The notes under the pieces were generated by a model that saw nothing but the letters and a program-made list of their open reading frames with translations, ran no database searches and had not been told where the DNA came from. Made by a program: the position numbers and the translations under genes. Shown in pieces: positions 1 through 12,112 of a DNA stretch of 64,000 bases. Position 1 is the first letter of the stretch, and every line of letters begins with the position of its first letter. Source of the stretch: Anoplopoma fimbria (taxonomy: Eukaryota; Chordata; Actinopteri; Perciformes; Anoplopomatidae); the NCBI RefSeq assembly GCF_027596085.1, contig NC_072469.1, positions 19,787,281 through 19,851,280 of the forward strand. Direction: 5' to 3'.

Positions 1-247
1 GGTTAATGTCGCACTTGTGTATGTGTACATGTGCATAGAGAGCTTATGTGTGGCTCTGTATTCACAGACTGTTTGCAATATATACAGAAAGTCCACTGAA
101 TTAAGCCCCCTATATTACAATATCTTAAAAGGAATTTAATGCCCAAAAATGTATTTCAATTAAATGAAATGCCCAGTAAGGGTGTGTGCTTACTGTATGG
201 ATATGCTTATGTAAGCCTCGCCTGTTTGTGTGTGTTTGTGTGTGTGT

Positions 248-525
<278 letters not shown>

Positions 526-3500
526 GACGACTGTATAAGCAGGCAAAGAGCCTCCCATTTCTGCAGATTAAGCACAGAGAGTTGCAGTATAGCTAAAATG
601 TAAATGTATAAAATGGAGACTTCATCAGGTAGAGGGAGGGTTTAGAATATAAATGGACCAAAAATAAAAAGGATGTAGAAAGGAATAGACAATGAGAAGC
701 AGGGAAATAAAACTTCAAGAGGAACAATTCAATGGGAAAGTCAAAACAAAAGAAGACATTTAATGGCATCCCCACTCTCAGATAATTGGACATGTACTTT
801 CTTCCTCTGTCATTCCCTCTCCTAATCTTCTTCATCCTCCCCCTCTTCCTCTCACTCTTGACCTTCATCTCTCTTCATCTCCTGCGCTCCCCTTTAAACA
901 TTCTCCGCACTGCTTTGGGTGTGGAGCCAAAACAAGAAAAAATTACTTTTCAGTTTCCAATAAAAATGTTTTGACTTCTCTCACTGAACCATCGTTGTGT
1001 GGTGGGTGGGTGTGTGTGTGACTATGTGCAGAGTGTGTGTGCAGTGCTTGTGGACCATGGCTGAGGATGCCGCTAATTCTACCAGACTGCAAATGGTCAT
1101 GCTTGTCCCACTCGCTCAAGAGGGAAAGATGTGTTTGGTGAATGTGTATGAGCGTGTGTGCGTGTGATTTACAAGATTCAAAAAGGTGTTATGACAAAGC
1201 TGCTGACTCACTGAGACTTTAACCTTTTTACAATCCATCTGCCATCATCAAGCAAACATCTCATATCAAATGCCCTCCAAGAAAACATTCAACTGGCGAT
1301 GGCAATGTCCATCTCAACTACATCTGCTCGTAAATGTAATTAACCGACATATAATCGGTGTATGCGTGTGAATATACCTTTGCTTGCGGGCATCTTTTAG
1401 CCTCGATGTAAGTTCTTATGTGCATCCATGTGTGAGTGGGTGACTTTAGCCTCTGAGTGTGTCCATGTGTGCTATGATTACAAATCTGCTTTCCCTAGAC
1501 GGATTGCACTTGTGAACAGCGTGGCCGTGCCACTGTGAATGTTGATGGACAGCCGGTGCATGTGAGTGGGACCATTTGGCGGTCTGTTCCCTTTTATGAA
1601 TTGATTTAGCGTTTAGATTCAGCAGAATTCCCTAAGAAGGTTTAACAAGAGAGAAAAAAACCCAGAGACATTAAGTAGGAGAAGATACAGATATACTGAT
1701 TTATTTTAAATGAATGAATGAATATTGTGATTTTTGACATGACTTAGTCCGACACTGTTTCTTATTTTATGTATTTTCTTGTAAATGACATTACAAGCAC
1801 TGTATTCACAGCATGGTAACTTTAAACAGATCCTCTTATTTGAGAAAGCATTCCTTCGCGCCGTGGTTCATTTCCAACCGTTACAGTCTGTTTAGCATCA
1901 AATCAATGTCTTTTCTTTGCAATCATCCAGTCCAACAGTGGACTAATAGCTATTTCCAAAAATAATGTTAAGGGGGCCGCTAGCCTCGAGCCCAGCACTC
2001 GTGCAAGCTGTAAATCAGTGCTCCAAATGACACGACTCCACCCGGAGAGAAAGTAATTCATGCTAAAACCCGATTTAAGCCCTTTTAATGCGCTAATGAA
2101 AAGTGCTGTATTTATTTGTAGCTGGTTGACGGCAATGTTGTGACATCAGGCCCATCTGTGACTCAGTCTAAACCCCTAATGAGAACATTACTGACCCCGA
2201 GGCAGAGACACAAGCAGAGAACGATAGAGAGAGAGACAGAGGAGAGTGTGAGGGAAGAGATGATCGATGCAAACCTTGCCACCTCTTCTGACTGCCATCA
2301 TCTTTTTCCCTCCGCCTCTTCGCTGTCGCTCCTGCTCCCACTCCTCCTCCCCCCTGTCTGATACACCAGGACTAAGGGCAGCGGGTCTAACTCAATACGC
2401 TGCGCAGCAAAAATCGATGAAAGACAAAAAGAGAAGGAGCTAGAGGATTGAGGGGGAAGAAATAAGGCCAAGTGGAGGGGCAAAGCATTTTTGACAGCTT
2501 TTTCTTGCGCTCCAATCCACTTCACCTTCACCTCCACCTTAACATACACAAACAGCATTCTACGTCCTTCTATCTATGTCCATTTGGTGAAATTGCACTC
2601 CAAATATCCCAACGACGGTACTAAATCACACCCAAGGACCTGTAGAGTATTCTACTGTATATTTTTAGGAAGGACTTGGCACCAAAAGCAGCTCAGGTAG
2701 GAAAAAACAAACAAGCAATGGAGAATATGAATAATGACCCCTAAGAAGACACACTGCAGTCATATATACCACGCGCATTCGCTGATATCCCAAGCTCACA
2801 ATTAATTTTGCTATGAATGCATCACAAACACTGACTCACACACTCCAGCGTTGTAGTATTTCCAACACCCCACCCTTGCTGCCCAGAAAGGGAGAGAGTC
2901 GGGGCACTACAACAACTCCCAAGGCTTTGGACCGACATGCATGCGTAACTGACAAATACACAAAAACAGTTCTGTAACACAAATTCCAATATAAACGTCT
3001 GTAGAGCCTCTTTTGCTCCTGAGATTGTTTTCTCTTGTTCAATAAATAACGAATGCGCATTCCTTAATATCTACTCTGTAAGCAGGGGCGTGGGGACTAA
3101 AAACAAGCACTATTAAATTAAAAAGATCACGAAAATAAAGATTTACGAAAATAATAAAAAGGCACGTCTCAAATACTGAGACATGCATTATTATTAATTT
3201 TGCTGCCCTGCCGTGTCAACATCTGTCATTGTGTCTTTTTTTCAGCAGTGTGTACACATAGTCATTTCACCCCAACACACACATTACTTAGACTCTCATA
3301 TGTCCCCCTCAATTTCCACCCCTCTTCAACCCGCCTTTTCATTACACTCTCCCTTAATGGCCCCATCTTATCCCTCCCAACTACCAGGAATGTTAAAAAG
3401 GCAGCAAACAACGCTGAAAACATTATTTTCCATTAGAAATTAATTTGAGAGTTGGATGTCCAAAACACAAATCAAACAAAATCCTCAAACTGCCCATCCC

Positions 3501-3788
3501 TGCAGCGCTGACTCCATCAAAGTCCTGCGTTCCCTCTCATTCATTCATTCACTTTTCCCCCTCTGCTCCGTCTTCTTCATTGCCCATATTCCCTATTCCC
3601 TCAACACTCTTCCTCTTTCAATCCCTTCTTTATTTTCAATAAATGCCACATATCTATTTTTCTCTATCCAATTCCCTCCTACTTCAGCATCCTCCACTTC
3701 ACCAATTCACAGCTTCTCTCGTATCACCTCCCCATTCATTCCTCTGCCATTACTCTAATCTTTCCCGTCCTCTGCCACCGCCAGTGCA

Positions 3789-3807
3789 TGTGTGTGTGTG
3801 TGTGTGT
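3789..3807. repeat. Short (TG)n tract just beyond the MYRIP exon donor
   Basis: About nine TG units followed by more GTGTGTG. On the MYRIP strand this is a CA-repeat about 20-45 bases downstream of the 5' splice site, a type of site that hnRNP L is known to bind. Confidence 0.9.
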
Positions 3808-3830
3808 CGAGTGTGTGTGAAAACACTAAC

Positions 3831-4052
3831 CTGCCCTTCTGGCATGCGGAGCATAGCCAGGCTTTGTCCCTCTTGTTGTAGGTGCAGCAGGTCTTGCAGA
3901 CGTTGTACTGGCAGTCCAAGCACAGGCGCTTGGGGTTGAGCAGGAAGGTGAAGGGCGCACAGCAGCGGATGCAGCAGTGCTCGTTGAAGCGGTGCTGCTT
4001 GGAGAGGATAGAGCATCTGCTGCCTTCCTCCGCCAGCTCCTGCTTCATCTCG
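3831..4052 (-). CDS. myrip: MYRIP second coding exon: Rab27-binding domain with FYVE-like zinc finger
   Basis: This internal exon encodes residues 38-110, with split codons at both ends. MYRIP (Slac2-c) links Rab27 on melanosomes and secretory granules to myosin VIIa/Va and actin. The visible protein matches the family: a second half of the Slp-homology helix (EMKQELAEEGSRCSILSK) and then four CxxC pairs at C64/C67, C81/C84, C89/C92 and C104/C107, the eight ligands expected for two zinc ions. On the minus strand the acceptor is TTTCAG before CGAGATG and the donor is GGCAG followed by GTTAGT. The first base of the exon completes the serine codon begun in the previous exon, so the splice phase agrees. 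The length is 222 bases (74 codons), so skipping it would keep the frame. The next exon (family motif LEWFYNN) was not found between 1 and 3830. Melanophilin and the Slp proteins share this fold, but the CCIRCC and CKTCC spacing fits MYRIP best. Confidence 0.93.
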
Positions 4053-4075
4053 CTGAAACCGAGAGAGGGAGAGGG

Positions 4076-4078
<3 letters not shown>

Positions 4079-4123
<45 letters not shown>
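4079..4123. repeat. (GA)22 microsatellite upstream of the MYRIP zinc-finger exon acceptor
   Basis: A perfect GA run. On the MYRIP strand it is (TC)22, ending about 25 bases before the acceptor AG, and it merges with CTCTCCCTCTCTCGG to make a very long polypyrimidine tract. Confidence 0.97.
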
Positions 4124-4126
<3 letters not shown>

Positions 4127-7100
4127 AGGAGGGGGAGGGGGAGAGAGCGAGAGGGTGGTGAGCTTCTGGTCGAGAGGTAGAACGTCAAAACGGTAGAGGA
4201 TGGCGATGCGGAATAATTGGAGATACCGTAGTTAATTAAAAATTAAAAGGGTGGGTATTAAAACTAGAAGTGGGGAGGGAAGAGGGGGTCATGGTTTTGG
4301 TGAAAACACTTCCCCGCTTCTCTCTCTCTCTCTCTTACACTGATTCTGTGGAATTAACGTGATGGCTGACATTTCAATTTGGGAGGACCTGTCATGCCTT
4401 GTTTGCCCTCATCAGTCAACACAGCTGAGGAGAGCACGACATGCACGTCTTCTACATCCTCAAATGAAATGAAGTACTGTGTCTTTGTTAATTAGGGCAT
4501 GGGTGGCACTATGAGGATGAGGAAGATGAGGAAAAATGGCATACATAGTGCTAAGTTGAAGGTCCTTTGATGGCTATCTCATGTTCAAAACACATAAATA
4601 TAGCCTGAGAGAAAAAACTGCATTGATGAAAAGCCTCCACAGTCATAAGGGAGATATTTGACTTCATTTCAAATATTAAAGTTTAAAACTAAGGGAATGA
4701 AGAAGCACCAAAGAGCAGCAAAGTCTCACTAATCTTAATTCCTCAGAGAATTGTTCACACTAATGAACTATTAGGATTAAAGGCAGAAATACTTGACCAA
4801 AGCTCATTTAAAAATCACATAAAATCCACAACCACAGCCGACGCTGAAATTTAAACAGCGGCACACAACAAATTGTGCATCATTCACCCCCATATTTTGC
4901 TTATAAAAGAACATTTAAGTTATCAGGTAAGATTTTTATATTCAAAGACAGGATAACGTAGGCTGTTAATCAGTCTGTTAACAAGCAAACCAGCTTTGCT
5001 ATCCAAGACCTGTGCTCAAATGTTCAAATAAATTATGTACATGGGTTTTTCCTCTGTAGGATTTGTGCTGACTGAGCAATGCACCATAGGCAGCGGCTTC
5101 AATAAATAATATAATGTTTTGCATGTATATCATAAACTTTAGATCATAAGCACATATTGCACTCTAGTCAATAATATATTTTAAATAATACACAACGAGA
5201 AGAAAAGATAAAGTTACACTTCAATCTGTGTTACACCATCACCCATCAGTTGTCATTAGGGTGCGAGTGGAGGCTGAGAAGGCAGAAATGGAGCTGTTGA
5301 TGCTGGGAAGGTGTGAAAGTGCGTTCAGCTCGAATGGGCATTGAGTAAATTATTCAAGCTGCTTTTCTGTACACTACACACAGCCGGGTTACAGCATACA
5401 GCGCTATCACTGATCCTAGACATTCACACACTTACAGAGCAGATGCCATGTACAGTATATACTAACAGATATGTGCAAAACATAGACAAAACACATCCTT
5501 ATGTACTGGGAGAAAACAAAGTGATGGAGCAAAACACACATACAACACAAAATGTCTCTAAGCGTCCTTGTCTCTACTACACAACCAAGTCATACTTGGA
5601 AAATTACGTGTATGGCAAAAACTAGTGCTGTATGCAGCATATTGTAAATTTCCTGTGTGTACTGTGCCTGTGTCTGTGGAGCCAGTGGGGGCATTGCAAT
5701 CTCCTGCTTCTCTAAGTTATTAACGCCGCTCCACAAGCAGATCCTCTGCTGCCTCACTGATTGCTTTTCACATGCATCATTAGACGCAGCATATTAACAA
5801 GACGAACAAACCATTTCATATACAGTGTCATGTGAGAATGCGCGGGGGGGTTGTGCGGGCTGAAGGGCAGTGGTTGGCATACACATACTGTTGATACTGA
5901 CGTACACACAATTATGTATCAAGATGATCAAAAGGAGGTTTTGTATTTTTGCACATGCAAGGTCACAGTTAGTGGGAAATGGTGGAGCCCAATCAAATTA
6001 AAACAATCTTAAACAAACCTTCGAGCAACATAAAAGGGGCTCTCCTTGTCTGAGCTGCAGCATCTGGTTCACAAAAGATCCATAATATATGTATTACACA
6101 CCCAAAACGGTGCAAGCCTAATATAAGAAGCAAACATTCACATCTCAATAACTCCAAGAAGCCATTGCCTGAAAATAATTTCCTTCAGTTCTGATTAGGA
6201 TCAGGTTCCATTTCGCCTCGCTGTGTACGTGATACAGGTTTAATGAACAGCCCAGTTATGGCGGCTAGCTCCGGCCGTTTAATTAAATGAGTGGGCGAAT
6301 ATACACATATATCCAAGGACAAGAGGGGTTTGTCATGCCTGGCGTCCCAACGCATTAACTCACATCTCTGTTAATGAGACATGAAAACCTGTGCTCATTT
6401 AGCAGCCATGACTGGAGATACACATGGGTCATCCAGGTGCCAGTAAAGGTACGATTAGCTCATAAACAATAACTGTAGACACTCTTTATTAGCAAATTAC
6501 CATTTTAAGCTAAATGTGTAATGTTAACAAGCTCCTAATTATTTTTATTATAACAGCCAGAGTTGTGATAATTTATGTTGTTTAAGGCTCCAAAAATGCT
6601 AATGAATGATAAGCTAAGAAACTAAATGGACCTCGTAAAAGTCTGATAAACGTTTTCTCAATTGCTGTTGGTCAAGAATGACCTTTAAATCCCAGCTGTT
6701 ACGCCATGGAGTCCTTTAAGTCCTTAAAACTCTCCAAGAGAAGGTAAATTTAGACCTTTCAAAATAACTGGACATGTGTTGAAAGACTGTTAGATGTGAT
6801 CAAAAGCTCCAGAATCAGGTAATAAATGGACTTTTTAAGTTTCAACTAATTGTGTTTTTAATCTTCACATACAATCATTGTTAAGCAAAAAGTTCACAAT
6901 GACAAACCTAGACCTATATGAATATGTAGGTTGTATAAATATTGATACTTATATCAATACCTATTTACTATGTTAGGCAATCTCAGGACACCGTTGCCAC
7001 ACATTAGTTTAACCAATAACACACTAGCATAAGTGTGCTAGAAAGTTTTTGGGAAATATTGAAGTGCTCTCTCATCAGCATGCCAAATGACCATTTAACA

Positions 7101-8123
7101 GCCAATGCAGTTGTGCTGTCTGATATTTAGGAAGTTTGATTGATTTCTTTCTCATACTGGCATTAAGTAAGACCAGCCCTACTCTGCCTCTGATTGACTA
7201 GTACTTGATTCGTTCTTTGCAGAATTTGTTCATCGCTGATGAACAAAATTGGTGGGAAGCTGGTTGGGTAAATGATTTCAACTCAGAAGGATGGCAGCCT
7301 CCTTGTATAGCACTCTCATATATAATTATAATGTCTTGATTATGGGAGGAAAATGTTTTTTTAAATGTTGACATGGATATGTTACCTTATTGATGGAATA
7401 CAAATACAGATATGTTGGAGATTTATGTGGTGTCATAATTAGAATTACTCTTGATATGATTAAAAAGAAAATAATAATGGCACTTCCAGATTATGGCATA
7501 CACTATGCTTTCTGTCCAACATTTTATTCTTGTTAACTCCAAGACAAAAGCTACCATTCAACATTATTTTAAAACATTAAAAAGGTAGGTCCTGCAAAAT
7601 GAAAAACAACAAAGATCTTTGGATGCTGAAAGTTGTAAAATAAATAAATAAACAAAACTCTTGAATTTAAAACTTTTGCAAATTATGGATGGAGGGTACA
7701 GCGAGTTAAAGAGGGAAACACAGCTGAATACCAATTCATTCTGTAATTTAAAATACGGACAGCGGGGTGGTAGGTGGATTTAATAATAAGCCTTGTATTT
7801 CTAAGTGCCTGTCACTATATTGCAAATATGCATTGTGCTGAAGCTCTATTAACTTGGCTCTCTTATCTCCCTTTTCCATCAAGTCAACCCTGCTTCTCCC
7901 TACTTACTTTCACTTTCTGCTAGCGATATAGATATTTTTCAGTCCTCTCATGTCTGCTGCCCGTTAGTTTCCATTTTTGTCTCTCCCTTTCTCTTTCCGC
8001 TGACAAACAGACACACTTAAGTTTTCCAGGTGAAGTTGAATTATGTTATGGCTAGACTTGTAATCAAGATAATGGCATTTTGAGGTCCAGCGGCAGCCTG
8101 GCTGGAAAACAAAAACAATTGCA

Positions 8124-8140
8124 TTTTTTTTTTTTTTTTT
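8124..8140. repeat. T17 homopolymer
   Basis: Uninterrupted run of T; no retrocopy or SINE body recognised next to it. Confidence 0.9.
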
Positions 8141-11100
8141 AACTGATCTATCGCCCTCTCAGCAGCTGTTCTCCTGCTCAGTGCGGTGCTTAAGAGTTAC
8201 AGCACTGCTGACCAACTCAACTGAAAGGCAATGTGATGAATCAGCTTAGGTGCAAAGTAACACTACTGTGTTGAGAATATGTAAGTTTATGCTTAAAGTA
8301 ATTTATTGAATATTTATAGAGAACAAGTCAATCGGTTGCTTATGATGGTGAGGATTGATACACATAATGAAACATCTGTGACTGGTTAAACTAAATTAAT
8401 ATCTTTATACCGCTAAGACAACATGAATGTGGTTGATGATTTATTATAAAACAACACAAAATGTCCATTCCTGAAGTACTGGCAGTGTCTCTGCAATAGT
8501 GATAGCATGAGAATATTCCATGCTAAGTATAAAAAGCTGTCACAACAGAAAACAGTAGCCAAATTAGACTTTGGCAAAAAATCTGGGGATGCAATTAACT
8601 AAATTTGTAAGAAAATATATTTGTATATTTAGCATCCTTTAAATCAAACATTCAGTTATTAAGGCATAATACTGCATACGACCTCCATACATACATAAGG
8701 AATGGAAGTAATCAGTAAGTGAATAGTGAAGGACTGTTAAAATCTTAAATGGAATAAATCAAACGCTGTTTAAACCATGCAGGCTGTTGTTAAAGCTGTT
8801 TTTCAGTCACTGCACATGGATTTTTCAGCACATTTTTATGCACAAAAGAGGACCTAACGCAGAAAAAGTGCATATACAATACCCAGGTTGATATGCAGAG
8901 AATGTCTTATTTCTTATGCTATATATAGTATTTCCTCCTGAATGTGGAGCCACGCACTACAATCAGGAAGGAAGAAAAAGAGACAGCATACTGAAGAAAA
9001 GCCATGTTGGAGTATTGTTAGCCCAGTGTTAGTAGCCGAGGGGAAGATCCTGGAGAAAATGAGCTTTAAATAAAGCAGGGAGTCTTTGATCAGTGCTTTG
9101 ATCTGTCTGCTGCAGTGGAAACCCACAACACCAGTATGTTCCCCATTACACCAGTAAATCATACAGCCTTGGAGCCAAAAAAGATGTGGTAGCACACCTG
9201 TATGAGAGTGTGTGTGTCGGTGTGTTGAATCTAAGTGTGTTCATGTGTGTTTTTATTGATCTGAGTCAATGTGCTTTTCCAAGTGTACAGTAGCCAGATG
9301 CACTCGGTAATTGTGAATTGATTGAGGGCTTTCCAGGCGCTTAAGGTGCATTTAGTTGAAAGTGTGTAGATCTGTGAGTGTCTGTGTGTGAAACGCTGCA
9401 ATTTCAAATCCATCTGCTACTTCAGCACAATGGACAGCGGCATGGATTTATCAATAAACACCACAGTGTGAGCCTCTTCTGGGCCACACGCTGCAGTGCG
9501 TCTGGTGGAATCACAAGCATCGTCTACAGTGGCCAAGATCGGCTCTGGCGGCCGCGTCGCGGCCTGAACGCGATGAAGCTGCGCCCGTTGGAGGCTACTG
9601 ATACTTCAGAGCCATGGTCAGGGCCATAGATTCTAACTTGCACAAGCCTCAGTCAGATAATGGATCAATGCGTCAGGCAGGCTAGACTAACATATTCAAC
9701 TAAATAGTCCATCTGTCCCTGCACTCTCTCTGCTACTTGGGGATGGAGAGGGGGTGGGCAGGTTAACAAGGGTCATGAATTTTGGTCATTTTGCTAACAA
9801 GAAGGATGGCATCCCCCCACAAATCACCTACTGCCAGTGTATACTGTGTGAAATCTGTATGTGGGGATCCTTTCCCGCTTCCCACATTATCACACGGTGG
9901 TGTGTGTGCCTGTGAGCGTGTGTTATGTGTGCATGCATGCATATCTCTTTGTACACCCCGTGTGCATTAGAGCTGGAATAATTCTTATCTGCTCCAGGGT
10001 GAAAAAAGCAATGAGAACGAGTGCAAATTCTGGTTCAATCGAAGCACAGAATTTACATTTGGACCCCGACTGGGTGAGGCCAAGTTACACAGTTCATCCA
10101 ACTTGAATGCCAGCTCCAAATGAGAGCAGAGAGAACCACTGTAGGAACTCTCAACCCTCTTTCTTCTCTGCAATGCAGTGGCATGTGGGTATTACATTTC
10201 AAGGTAGAGAGTTTCTGGCGTTAGGCTGTTGGGATTGTCTGCAAGCTGTTGATTAAGGTGCAGGTGTTGGAAGGCTGGTGAGCTGGGAAGAAATCACATT
10301 GCTTTTCAGTGGAGATTGGACAGTCCTCTCATCTGCAGGAATATAATTGTATATATTGTCACTTTAAAATATTCTAAAGTCACATATGAATAAACCACTG
10401 ATCAATTTACAAGGCTGCCCTGAAGAACAGGCTAAGGAAGATAAAGTAACCCCAGAAGACTACCCAGTTCTCCTGCAGGATGATGTGTGCTAAAGTGTTT
10501 TTCACACTGCACAGTGCAACTAATTTGACGGCAACTGTACATCAGCACTCTCATCCATGAGAGGTTTGACAAATAGCAGTTCTGGCCAACTCCAGAAAAT
10601 CTGTGTAAGTATACATCTCTGACAACAGTGGAGAGTTTCGAGCTGAGACTCAGCCAACAAGATCATTTTCTCCAACCAGTGCCGTCGGTAAAATCAAGGG
10701 TTGAGTGACTTGAAATGTTGGAGATATATAATCCCTGCAGCCTGTCATCTTCCTCTATGCTCTCCTGGTTGACATCTGGAGGACTCTGCCATTAACTCCT
10801 GCAGGTTCCTCTAAACACAGTGAGGTTCCAGACTGTATTGCTCATATTTATTGTAGCAAATATTCTGAATCAGCACCTCTTTTTACTTAAATTTAAATTT
10901 AATAAAAAATGATCCCATGAGATATAGTTTAGCAAAGATACCTGACAAAAAGCAGAGCGTCATGACAACTTTAACATAAAAGACAAATGTGTAATATATC
11001 CAAAATATATCTGTAAGCAAAAAACACAAAGTACTGTCTTGCAAAGACAAAATTGACTTCATGAAACCTCAAAGGCAGCAAGAAGTAAAGAGACAGAATT

Positions 11101-12059
11101 TCCCTTCAGCAACCAGTAAATTAATTACAGTGAGCCTGTGCTCTTTATACTTTTATATTTTTCCCTATGACTAAAGGGAAAGAAAGTAAAAAATGTCCTG
11201 AAACTGCAAATGGAATTCCCACCAAGTACAAGAGAACTAATGATAAGGAAATAGACCCAGAATGGCATTACACATTAAAGAGAAAATGAATAATAATAGA
11301 TCTGCACAGGGTCAGCTAATAAACCAGAATATACTGTACAAGGTGCAATAAAAAGAGGTCGGGAATAAACATCAAAGGATTTTATACAATAGAGGACTTA
11401 GGCGTGGAATAATTATTAGGGAGCATACGAATGCAAAAACACTGCAATCAAGACTCACTAGTGACTCTGTCAGCCTGTACTTAGAGGTACGGTAATCTAA
11501 ATGCTAAAATCAGCATGCTAAAATGATTATAATGTCACAGACAAACCACCATTGCCATCCCTATATAGCCATGCCACTAGCGTAGCTAAAAGCCCTCACT
11601 TTTTGAACTCTCTTGAAACTTATATTATTTATATATATATATATTTTTGACTTTGATATCAAAAGAAACCTAGTTTTAGATATTCAGCTCAAGCTTTTTG
11701 TATTTTCTAAAAGAATGTGGCTAATTTATACAGCATACATTATTAATCATGTTCCTTTTTCTGGTGGCCTTGGTGTGGTTTATTCATCCATCGCATGAAT
11801 AAAGAGGAAAAACAGACTTTGTCTCCGTGCCTTGCTACTCCCTTTTTCTTATCTTCATTATATTTAGAATATCATGCACAGTGGATGCTTTTCATGCTTG
11901 TCGTCTCTTTCTTTTAGCCAGGATGTCATTCTTCAGGCAGTGTATGAGAAGCTCAAGGTGACCATAACAGGGAGGCTGTGATGCTGCTGCTGGTGTTGCT
12001 CTCCCTTCCCTTCTCTTTCTCTCTCATTTGAAATGAACTAAGATAGTTCATAAACCTAA

Positions 12060-12112
12060 ACACACACACACACACACACATGCACACACGCACACACACA
12101 CACACACACACT
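12060..12112. repeat. Interrupted (CA)n microsatellite
   Basis: CA units broken by TGC and CGC interruptions, indicating an older, less mutable tract. Confidence 0.95.

Noticed and set aside
3643..4196. Plus-strand frames over the zinc-finger exon
   Set aside because: Antisense shadow of the MYRIP exon and the GA repeat.
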